Source: CAIKHN01 sp964394565 | Lineage (GTDB): Bacteria; Patescibacteriota; Patescibacteriia; UBA9934 | Length of the DNA stretch: 57,924 bases | NCBI GenBank assembly: GCA_964394565.1 | Contig: CAYMYA010000003.1 | Coordinates: forward strand, 1-57,924 | Reading direction: 5' to 3' | In this document: positions 51,672 through 57,924 of the stretch, in pieces | Numbering within the stretch: position 1 is the stretch's first letter | How the letters are laid out: each line of letters starts with the position of its first letter | Program-made: the position numbers and the translations under genes | The notes under the pieces: model-generated | The model's database searches: none | What the model saw: the letters and a program-made list of their open reading frames with translations, nothing else | What the model was told of the DNA's origin: nothing

Positions 51672-52295
51672 ATGAAAGTGCTTCTCGGAAAAAAAGTTGC
51701 CATGTCTCAGGTCTTCCGCCCAGACGGGACGGTTGTTCCAGTGACGATGATTGAAGCTGAGCCTTCGGTGATTGTCGGTACGCGAACCGATGCGCAAGGT
51801 CGCGCGGTTGTCGTGATCGGTTTTGATAAAACCACCGGTGTCGCCAAGGCACAGGCTGGAGAAACCAAGGATCTTGGAGAGTTCCGCACCATGCGTCAGT
51901 TCCCAGTTGGGGAAGGCGAAACATTTGAGCGCGGAACGTCCGTCACGGTTGAGGCATTTTCGCTTGGCGAAAATGTTAACGTGATCGGTACTTCGAAAGG
52001 TCGCGGTTTCCAAGGCGTTGTGAAGCGCCACGGGTTCCATGGCCACCCACGTACGCACGGTCACAAGGATCAGGAGCGTAAGTCGGGTTCCATTGGTGCG
52101 GGTGGTGTGCAGCGTGTGTTCAAGGGTATGCGCATGGCTGGCCGAATGGGCAGTGATCGTGTCACCGTGAAAAACCTCGAGGTCATCACTATCGATGCAG
52201 AGAAGAACATGATCGGAATTAAGGGTGCGGTTCCGGGTGCACGTGGGAGTTTGGTGACTATTCTCGCAACTGATGAAAATGTATGGCTGAAGTAA
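51672..52295 (+). CDS. rplC: 50S ribosomal protein L3
   Basis: 207 residues. MKVLLGKKVAMSQVF at the start, GRGFQGVVKRHGFHGHPRTHGHKDQ near 113-137 and RVFKGMRMAGRMGSDRVTVKNLEV near 148-171, all typical. ATG 51672 is chosen by homology; a longer frame covers the structured leader. Its end overlaps rplD by 13 bases. Confidence 0.97.
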   Translation: MKVLLGKKVAMSQVFRPDGTVVPVTMIEAEPSVIVGTRTDAQGRAVVVIGFDKTTGVAKAQAGETKDLGEFRTMRQFPVGEGETFERGTSVTVEAFSLGENVNVIGTSKGRGFQGVVKRHGFHGHPRTHGHKDQERKSGSIGAGGVQRVFKGMRMAGRMGSDRVTVKNLEVITIDAEKNMIGIKGAVPGARGSLVTILATDENVWLK

Positions 52296-52915
52296 AAGTC
52301 TACAATTGGCAGGGTAAAGATGCAGGAACCATGTCGGTACCTGACGCATTATTTGCCGTTGCGATCAATCCAAATGTTATTCACGACGTGATTGTCGCGC
52401 AGGATGCAAATTCTCGTGTCGTCTTGTCGCACACAAAAGATCGTAGTCAAGTTTCTGGTGGTGGTAAGAAGCCATGGAAGCAGAAAGGAACTGGGCGCGC
52501 GCGTCATGGTTCGAGCCGTTCACCAATTTGGATTGGTGGTGGTGTGACGCATGGACCTCTTGCGGAGCGAAACTTCTCACAAAAGGTGAACAAGAAAACC
52601 AAGCGCGCAGCATTAGCTATGGTGCTTTCCGATAAGCTGCAGGACGGCGCGTTTGTTGCTGTTGAAGACTTTGCCTTCCCAGAGGGTAAAACAAAGTTCG
52701 CCGCGGAAATGCGCAAGGCATTACCTGGAGCAAATGGCTCTGCGCTCATTATTGTGTCGAAGGACGACGTTGCCGCAAAGCGTGCAGTACGGAATTTGCC
52801 AAAGACGACGGTGATTCATGCACATAGCGTGAACGTTCGCGATGCTGCAAAGTACCGCACGATCCTTGCATCAAAAGCAGCGATCGAAACGATGATTCAG
52901 ACTTTTACCGCCTAA
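52283..52915 (+). CDS. rplD: 50S ribosomal protein L4
   Basis: 210 residues. GKKPWKQKGTGRARHGSSRSPIW near 52-74 is the L4 signature loop. Starts inside the last codons of rplC (13-base overlap), so it is probably translationally coupled. L4 is the classical autogenous regulator of S10 operons. Confidence 0.97.
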   Translation: MAEVKVYNWQGKDAGTMSVPDALFAVAINPNVIHDVIVAQDANSRVVLSHTKDRSQVSGGGKKPWKQKGTGRARHGSSRSPIWIGGGVTHGPLAERNFSQKVNKKTKRAALAMVLSDKLQDGAFVAVEDFAFPEGKTKFAAEMRKALPGANGSALIIVSKDDVAAKRAVRNLPKTTVIHAHSVNVRDAAKYRTILASKAAIETMIQTFTA

Positions 52916-52918
52916 TCT

Positions 52919-53326
52919 ATGAACACGACTGAAGGAAATGATGTCGCAGTACAGAAGCCGGTAAAAAAGACGGCAGTAAAGAAAGCGGCACCAAAAAAAG
53001 GAAAGAAGTCTATAGAGCAAGCGCCGGCATTGAACATTGTTTCACGTTTCGCTTCTGAAACAATCCTCGCGCCACTCGTGACAGAAAAAACTGCATCACT
53101 GGGGTCAAGGAATGTGCTCGTATTCCGTATTGCATCGAATGCGACTCGCGTTGCAGTCAAACAAGCGATGCAGGAATTGTACGGAGTTGTTCCGGTGAAG
53201 GTGAACGTCATCACTGTTCGTCCACGTTCGATGAACTTCGGTCGGACACGCGGGATCACCAAGGGATATAAGAAAGCCATGGTTACATTGCCACCGGGGA
53301 AGACGATTGATGTCTTTGCTGCCTAA
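52919..53326 (+). CDS. rplW: 50S ribosomal protein L23, N-terminally extended
   Basis: 135 residues against about 95-100 usually. The first 35 residues are a basic Lys/Ala-rich extension (VKKTAVKKAAPKKGKKS); the L23 core follows (LAPLVTEKTASL, VKQAMQELYGVVPVKVNVI, RPRSMNFGRTRGITKGYKKA). L23 lines the peptide exit and docks SRP and trigger factor. Confidence 0.95.
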   Translation: MNTTEGNDVAVQKPVKKTAVKKAAPKKGKKSIEQAPALNIVSRFASETILAPLVTEKTASLGSRNVLVFRIASNATRVAVKQAMQELYGVVPVKVNVITVRPRSMNFGRTRGITKGYKKAMVTLPPGKTIDVFAA

Positions 53327-53328
53327 GT

Positions 53329-54177
53329 ATGCCAATCATTCAATACAAACCAACGACGGCAGGACGCCGTAAGTCGAGCGTGCAGTCGTTCGCTGATATC
53401 ACGTCCACTTCACCGAAAAAGGCATTATTGCGTTCAAAGAAGCAAATGGCCGGTCGTGGTGCAAAAGGACATATTTCTGTTCGTCATCGTGGCGGAGGAT
53501 CTCGTCGACATATCCGTGTTATCGATTGGAAACGCGAAAAGTACGATATCCCTGCAAATGTGCAGACGATCGAATATGATCCAAATCGTGGAGCGCGCGT
53601 TGCCCTTCTTGCGTATGCTGACGGTGAAAAGCGGTACATCTTAGCACCGCTTGGTCTCACGGTTGGCATGACAATCCTTTCGTCGCGTGAGCGCGGTGAA
53701 CCAGCGATGGGGAATCGGTTTCCACTCGAAAAAATTCCGGTTGGTATGCAAGTGCATAATGTCGAAATGACCGCAGGCCGTGGTGGACAATTGGTTCGCG
53801 GCGCTGGGCTCTCTGCAGAGCTTCTCGCCATTGAAGGCGATCGCGCGACACTGAAATTACCTTCTGGAGAAGTGCGGATGGTGACGAAGGATTGCATGGC
53901 AACGATCGGTACCGTTTCAAACCCAGATTGGCGACTGGTGCGCTGGGGAAAGGCTGGACGTACGCGCCACCGTGGTATTCGCCCAACGGTTCGTGGAAAG
54001 GCGATGAACCCAGTTGATCACCCACACGGTGGTGGTGAAGGTCGAAACTCTATTGGTTTGACTGAGCCGCGCACTCCAACCGGCAAGAAGGCTCTTGGCG
54101 TCAAGACGCGCAAGAGCAAGAAGCCATCAAATTCGTTCATTGTTCGCCGCCGTCACGCAGTAAAACGTCGCGCTTAA
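53329..54177 (+). CDS. rplB: 50S ribosomal protein L2
   Basis: 282 residues. Binds 23S rRNA near the peptidyl transferase centre. GHISVRHRGGGSRRHIRVIDWKR (given in part) near 44-66, HNVEMTAGRGGQLVRGAG near 143-160, NPVDHPHGGGEGRN near 225-238 with the conserved His. 2 bases after rplW. Confidence 0.97.
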   Translation: MPIIQYKPTTAGRRKSSVQSFADITSTSPKKALLRSKKQMAGRGAKGHISVRHRGGGSRRHIRVIDWKREKYDIPANVQTIEYDPNRGARVALLAYADGEKRYILAPLGLTVGMTILSSRERGEPAMGNRFPLEKIPVGMQVHNVEMTAGRGGQLVRGAGLSAELLAIEGDRATLKLPSGEVRMVTKDCMATIGTVSNPDWRLVRWGKAGRTRHRGIRPTVRGKAMNPVDHPHGGGEGRNSIGLTEPRTPTGKKALGVKTRKSKKPSNSFIVRRRHAVKRRA

Positions 54178-54181
54178 GCCT

Positions 54182-54499
54182 ATGCCACGAAGTCTCAAAA
54201 AAGGTCCATTTATTGACCAAAATCTCATGAAGAAGGTCGGAAAGCTTCGCGCTGGTGATAAGACGGTCATTAAGACCTGGGCACGCGCGTCGACGATCAC
54301 ACCAGAAATGGTTGGGTTCACCTTCGGCGTACACAACGGTCGTGAATTTATTCAGGTGCGCGTTGTGGAGAATATGGTCGGCCACAAGCTTGGAGAATTT
54401 GCTCCAACGCGAAAGTTCCTGCGTCATGCCGGAAAGACTGCTGCTGCAGCACCATCCGCAGCCGCTGCGGCGCCAGCAGCAAAGAAACTCACTCGCTAG
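54182..54499 (+). CDS. rpsS: 30S ribosomal protein S19
   Basis: 105 residues. MPRSLKKGPFID at the start, VHNGREFIQVRVVENMVGHKLGEFAPTR (split here by length rules) near 55-82. An Ala-rich tail (AAAAPSAAAAAPAAKK) extends the C-terminus beyond the normal end near residue 90. Confidence 0.96.
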   Translation: MPRSLKKGPFIDQNLMKKVGKLRAGDKTVIKTWARASTITPEMVGFTFGVHNGREFIQVRVVENMVGHKLGEFAPTRKFLRHAGKTAAAAPSAAAAAPAAKKLTR

Positions 54500-54503
54500 T
54501 CTT

Positions 54504-54848
54504 ATGGAAGTTAAAGCCCAAACGAAATTCCTGCGCATCGCGCCACGCAAGTCTCGACTTGTTGTGAGTTTGATTCGCGGCAAGTCCGTTGCAGAAGCGC
54601 GTCGTCAGCTCTTGGTGTCAACAAAGCTTTCCGCAAAGGCGGTCATGAAAACGTTGAATTCAGCAGTTGCGAACGCTATGCACAACGCAAAACTCAGCGG
54701 AGAAGATCTGGTGGTGACAAAAGCATTTGTGGATGAAGGGCCGAAAATTAAGCGGTTCGCTCCACGTGCACAGGGTCGTGCAACGCCAATCCGTCATCGT
54801 TCATCGCACATCACAATTGTGGTGGCGCCGAAATCGTCGAAATCCTAA
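54504..54848 (+). CDS. rplV: 50S ribosomal protein L22
   Basis: 114 residues. FLRIAPRKSRLVVSLIRGK near 9-27 and RFAPRAQGRATPIRHRSSHI near 83-102 are diagnostic. ATG 54504 by homology and TCTTATG context; a longer frame overlaps rpsS. Confidence 0.96.
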   Translation: MEVKAQTKFLRIAPRKSRLVVSLIRGKSVAEARRQLLVSTKLSAKAVMKTLNSAVANAMHNAKLSGEDLVVTKAFVDEGPKIKRFAPRAQGRATPIRHRSSHITIVVAPKSSKS

Positions 54849-54851
54849 CCT

Positions 54852-55562
54852 ATGGGTCACAAAGTCAATCCAAAAGTCTTCCGCCTGTCCACGATTTATA
54901 CGTGGGACTCCAAGTGGTTCGCCCGCGGGAAGCAATTTGTGTCGTCGCTCCGTGAAGATGTCGGTCTTCGCGAGTATTTGCGCAAGACATTGCGTGAAGT
55001 CGGTTTGGAATCGATCGGTATCGATCGGACACCAAAACGTGTCACGATTACCATTCGCGCTGCAAAACCAGGTGTAATTATCGGTCGCGCCGGTGCTGGT
55101 ATTGAAGACCTCAAGAAAAAGCTCATGAAAGAGTTTTACCGAGGTCAGCGTGTTACGGTGAACATTAATGTGGAAGAGGTCACCCGTCCAATGCTTTCGG
55201 CACAAATTGTTGGAGAGCAGATCGGGAAGGAAATCGAGCAACGCTTGCCGTTCCGTCGTTCGATGAAAATGGCCATTGAACGTGTATTAAAGGGTGGTGC
55301 TCGCGGAGTAAAATTGACGCTTTCTGGCCGATTGAACGGTTCAGAAATTGCGCGTACGGAAACGATTGCCCAGGGTAGTATTCCTTTGCATAACCTGCGT
55401 GCAGATATCGACTTTGCACGTATTCGTGCGAATACCATTTTCGGTGTGATTGGTGTGAAAGTTTGGATTTATCGTGGCGATGTCTTTACGACAGCGCCGG
55501 CACCTGCGCAGGCAGAGTCTGCTGAACAGCGTCCGGCCGCTCCTCGCGGTTCGCGATCGTAA
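54852..55562 (+). CDS. rpsC: 30S ribosomal protein S3
   Basis: 236 residues. MGHKVNPKVFRLS at the start, KH domain with PGVIIGRAGAGIEDLKKKL near 73-91, and the C-terminal domain GVKLTLSGRLNGSEIARTE. Ends in an Ala/Pro/Arg tail (APAQAESAEQRPAAPRGSRS). Normal gene order after rplV. Confidence 0.97.
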   Translation: MGHKVNPKVFRLSTIYTWDSKWFARGKQFVSSLREDVGLREYLRKTLREVGLESIGIDRTPKRVTITIRAAKPGVIIGRAGAGIEDLKKKLMKEFYRGQRVTVNINVEEVTRPMLSAQIVGEQIGKEIEQRLPFRRSMKMAIERVLKGGARGVKLTLSGRLNGSEIARTETIAQGSIPLHNLRADIDFARIRANTIFGVIGVKVWIYRGDVFTTAPAPAQAESAEQRPAAPRGSRS

Positions 55563-55573
55563 GCTTTCTTCAT

Positions 55574-55987
55574 ATGTTGCTTCCGAAAAAAATGAAATAC
55601 CGCAAGTGGCATAAGCGTCGCACGACTGGCGACCGTTTGGCCACACAGAAGACTGATGTCGCCTTTGGCTCTTATGGCCTGAAGGCAACGACTGAAGCGT
55701 GGGTCACTGCGCGTCAGATCGAAGCGGCTCGACGTGCCATGACGCGCGCCATCAAGCGTGGTGGAAAGATTTGGATCAGAATTTTCCCGGATCACCCAGT
55801 CACGAACCACGGTGCGGAAGCGCCGATGGGTAAGGGAAAGGGAGGAGTCGATTACTACATGACTCCTGTACGTGCCGGTACCGTGATGTTTGAGATGGAC
55901 GGCGTGACGCGTGAAGTTGCAAACGAAGCATTTCGTCTTGCCGCGTACAAGCTTCCAGTGAAGACAAAGATTGTTACGAAAGTCTAG
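55574..55987 (+). CDS. rplP: 50S ribosomal protein L16
   Basis: 137 residues. MLLPKKMKYRKWHKRR at the start, WVTARQIEAARRAMTR near 42-57, RIFPDHPVTNHGAEAPMGKG near 72-91. Typical length. Confidence 0.97.
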   Translation: MLLPKKMKYRKWHKRRTTGDRLATQKTDVAFGSYGLKATTEAWVTARQIEAARRAMTRAIKRGGKIWIRIFPDHPVTNHGAEAPMGKGKGGVDYYMTPVRAGTVMFEMDGVTREVANEAFRLAAYKLPVKTKIVTKV

Positions 55988-55991
55988 GCCT

Positions 55992-56186
55992 ATGTCGACT
56001 ACCAATCCATTTGTAGGAATGAGCGCAAAAGAACTCACCGGCTTCATTGCTGAAGAGCGCGCAAAACTCCGTGACATGACCTTAAAACTTTCTGTGGGTC
56101 AGCTCCGCGCCGTCCGAACGGTTCGGCTCGCAAAGAAGCAGATTGCCCGAATGGAAACACAGCTTTCCGTTCTCAAAAATTCGTAG
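55992..56186 (+). CDS. rpmC: 50S ribosomal protein L29
   Basis: 64 residues, two helices: MSAKELTGFIAEERAKLRD and LRAVRTVRLAKKQIARMETQ. ATG 55992 in GCCTATG context, 4 bases after rplP. Confidence 0.94.
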   Translation: MSTTNPFVGMSAKELTGFIAEERAKLRDMTLKLSVGQLRAVRTVRLAKKQIARMETQLSVLKNS

Positions 56187-56187
56187 T

Positions 56188-56448
56188 ATGGAAACATCAA
56201 CCAAACCAATGCGCCGTCAGTTTACCGGCGTTGTCGTGTCTGCGAACAAAACACCGAAAACGGTTGTTGTTCGTGTTGATCGCACGGAAGTGCATCCAAA
56301 GTACGGAAAGCGTTACGTCGTGAGCACCAAATTTATGGCTCATGATGAAGCGATGACTGCAAAGGAAGGTCAAACGGTGACTATTGAAGAAACTCGTCCA
56401 CTTTCTGCGCGGAAGCGCTGGCGCGTGGTTTCAGTGAACCAAGCGTAA
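56188..56448 (+). CDS. rpsQ: 30S ribosomal protein S17
   Basis: 86 residues, OB fold: GVVVSANKTPKTVVVRVDRTE near 14-34 (in part), HPKYGKRYVVSTKFMAHDE near 36-54, TRPLSARKRWRVV. 1 base after rpmC. Confidence 0.96.
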   Translation: METSTKPMRRQFTGVVVSANKTPKTVVVRVDRTEVHPKYGKRYVVSTKFMAHDEAMTAKEGQTVTIEETRPLSARKRWRVVSVNQA

Positions 56449-56460
56449 TCGCCCCATTGT

Positions 56461-56832
56461 ATGTTGCAACATCGATCCATGATGAGTGTCGCCGACAACA
56501 CCGGCGCAAAAAAACTCCAAGTCATTCGTGTGCTCGGCGGCTATAAAAAGCGGTATGCACGTTTGGGTGACGTGGTGACCGCGGTGGTGAAGGAAGCAGC
56601 TCCACATACCATGGTTAAAAAGAGTGATGTCGTGCATGCGGTTATTGTCCGCACGCGCAAAGAGGTTCGTCGAAAGGACGGCTCGTACATTCGTTTTGAC
56701 GAAAACGCAGGTGTCATTATTAACCGTGCTTCTAAGGAACCGAAGGGAACACGTATTTTCGGACCGATCGCGCGTGAATTGCGTGCGGAAGGGTTTACGA
56801 AAATTGTTTCTTTGGCTCCCGAAGTTCTCTAG
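56461..56832 (+). CDS. rplN: 50S ribosomal protein L14
   Basis: 123 residues. SVADNTGAKKLQVIRVLGG near 9-27, RRKDGSYIRFDENAGVIIN near 69-87, GTRIFGPIARELR near 96-108. Complete. Confidence 0.97.
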   Translation: MLQHRSMMSVADNTGAKKLQVIRVLGGYKKRYARLGDVVTAVVKEAAPHTMVKKSDVVHAVIVRTRKEVRRKDGSYIRFDENAGVIINRASKEPKGTRIFGPIARELRAEGFTKIVSLAPEVL

Positions 56833-56839
56833 TCTTCTT

Positions 56840-57163
56840 ATGAAAATTAAAACAGGAGACAACGTCCGCGTTCTCGCGGGCAAGCATAAAGGGAAAGAGG
56901 GGAAGGTGACCCAGACATTCCCAACTCGCGGCCTCGTCGTCGTTGATGGTGTGAATCAGACGACGAAGCATATTAAAGCTAAAGGGAAGGGTGTTCCGGG
57001 GCAGCGCGTCACGTTCTTCGCTCCGATGCCATCATCACGCGTTGCGGTGATTGGCGAAGGGGGATTACGGGGTCGTGTGGGGTACTCCTTCATTACAAAG
57101 GATGGACGCAAAACAAAGGTTCGTGTGCTACGCACGAAAAAGGGTATTACTGAAATCGGCTAG
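56840..57163 (+). CDS. rplX: 50S ribosomal protein L24
   Basis: 107 residues. KIKTGDNVRVLAGKHKGKEG with the KOW motif near 2-21, VDGVNQTTKHIKA, then a basic C-terminus (GRKTKVRVLRTKKG). ATG 56840 in TCTTATG context, 7 bases after rplN. Confidence 0.95.
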   Translation: MKIKTGDNVRVLAGKHKGKEGKVTQTFPTRGLVVVDGVNQTTKHIKAKGKGVPGQRVTFFAPMPSSRVAVIGEGGLRGRVGYSFITKDGRKTKVRVLRTKKGITEIG

Positions 57164-57164
57164 T

Positions 57165-57713
57165 ATGCAGAATCTCCAAGAAAACATGAAAACAACCATT
57201 GGCCCAGCGCTTCGTAGCCAATTTGGTTACGACAACCTTCACGAAACTCCATCGATCATGAAAGTGACGATCAATGCAGGTTTCGGCAAGGGGAAGGATG
57301 CAAAGTTTGCCGATGTCGTTGTCGAGACACTGCGTCGCATCACTGGCCAGCAGCCAGTGCGCACGAAGGCAACGAAATCTATTGCAGGATTCAAAATTCG
57401 TGAAGGTATGGTGGTTGGGGTAATGGTCACGTTGCGTGGGAAGCGGATGTGGGATTTTCTCACAAAGCTTACGAACATCGCCTTTGCGCGTATTCGCGAC
57501 TTCCGCGGCATTCCGGAGTCTGCTGTCGACAGCCAAGGCAATTTCAATTACGGATTCACTGAACACATTGCGTTCCCAGAAATTCACCCAGATGAGATCG
57601 AATCACTCCACGGTTTGCAAGTGACGATCACGACGACAGCAAAGAACCACGAAGAAGGCTTGGCCCTTCTCAAAGCGCTCGGCTTCCCGTTCGCTTCCAA
57701 GGAACAGAAATAA
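57165..57713 (+). CDS. rplE: 50S ribosomal protein L5
   Basis: 182 residues. Binds 5S rRNA. PSIMKVTINAGFGKGKDAK near 25-43, VRTKATKSIAGFKIREGM near 64-81, AFARIRDFRGIPESAVDSQG near 105-124. ATG 57165 lies 1 base after rplX; a second ATG at 57186 is possible. Confidence 0.96.
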   Translation: MQNLQENMKTTIGPALRSQFGYDNLHETPSIMKVTINAGFGKGKDAKFADVVVETLRRITGQQPVRTKATKSIAGFKIREGMVVGVMVTLRGKRMWDFLTKLTNIAFARIRDFRGIPESAVDSQGNFNYGFTEHIAFPEIHPDEIESLHGLQVTITTTAKNHEEGLALLKALGFPFASKEQK

Positions 57714-57716
57714 GCT

Positions 57717-57902
57717 ATGGCAACGACGAATCAAATTGCGAAATCGGCAAAAACGCCGAAGTTCAGCACACGCGTTGTGCACCGATGCTGGCGCTGTGGT
57801 CGAAAGCGCTTCTTCATGCGAGCGTTCGGTCTCTGCCGTATCTGCTTCCGTGAGTTGGCAAACGTCGGCGAGATCCCGGGTATTCGAAAAGCAAGCTGGT
57901 AA
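57717..57902 (+). CDS. rpsN: 30S ribosomal protein S14, zinc type
   Basis: 61 residues. CWRC and CRIC form the zinc ribbon (about 24-27 and 39-42); RVVHRCWRCGRKRFFMRAFG and GEIPGIRKASW are typical of the short zinc-binding S14. 3 bases after rplE. Confidence 0.97.
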   Translation: MATTNQIAKSAKTPKFSTRVVHRCWRCGRKRFFMRAFGLCRICFRELANVGEIPGIRKASW

Positions 57903-57909
57903 TCCTATG

Positions 57910-57924
57910 ATGACCGATCCAATT
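57910..57924 (+). CDS. rpsH: 30S ribosomal protein S8, first codons only
   Basis: MTDPI at the window edge, in the position of rpsH after rpsN, matches the usual S8 start. An ATG directly before it (57907) could also be the start. Only five codons are visible. Confidence 0.6.

Overview
The window looks like a stretch of chromosome from a Candidate Phyla Radiation (Patescibacteria) bacterium, most like a Parcubacteria-type lineage. This rests on gene content and protein style: a CPR-type histidine phosphatase with a VHG core, short CPR-type secreted and membrane proteins, an HELGH peptidase of CPR type, an S10-spc ribosomal cluster in normal order, and almost no Shine-Dalgarno sites in front of housekeeping genes. 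The lineage is an inference; no 16S rRNA gene is present.

Layout. 1-540: a GC-rich single-gene unit for a small membrane protein. 570-7750: thermonuclease and TrmB-type regulator, superoxide dismutase, tsaD-tsaE-rsmE, a pilus ATPase with a membrane protein. 7819-12342: ftsH, a second GC-rich unit, ribosomal protein S1 and a CBS-domain protein. 12368-19089: two small conserved proteins, gyrA, and an 837-residue membrane-anchored protein. 19104-20492: a third GC-rich unit. 20535-29523: rpmF, nusB-rnc, two divergent tRNA genes, HU, rny, truB, adk, infB-trxA, trxB. 29549-31770: rarA cut by a 100-N gap, then a fourth GC-rich unit. 31766-42813: an RsmB-like methylase with a SET-domain protein, a secreted protein, a phosphatase, leuS-comEC, ndk, a structured RNA, murA and an M50 protease. 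42823-57924: a deaminase-like protein, rpsL-rpsG-fusA, a TrmB-type regulator, a fifth GC-rich unit, an HELGH peptidase, an antitoxin-like protein, tuf, and rpsJ followed by rplC to rpsH (cut by the window end).

Most of the window is core machinery: ribosome and translation factors, rRNA and tRNA modification, RNA decay (RNase III, RNase Y), DNA topology and repair, redox (thioredoxin and its reductase, SOD), peptidoglycan (MurA), and DNA uptake (PilB, ComEC). The unusual part is a second layer laid over it. Five single-gene, G+C-rich units sit in intergenic spaces. Each has its own GC-rich hairpin downstream and a Shine-Dalgarno-led start, and four of the five have a recognisable promoter. 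The resident genes use another initiation grammar: 57 of the 60 resident starts I could read have T directly before the start codon (TATG), mostly without a Shine-Dalgarno site, and about a dozen have a -10 box placed so that the mRNA would be leaderless. None of the five GC-rich units has that T. This contrast, the structured leaders of rpsG and rplC, the RNA before murA, and a tandem operator at a TrmB-type regulator are the best leads.
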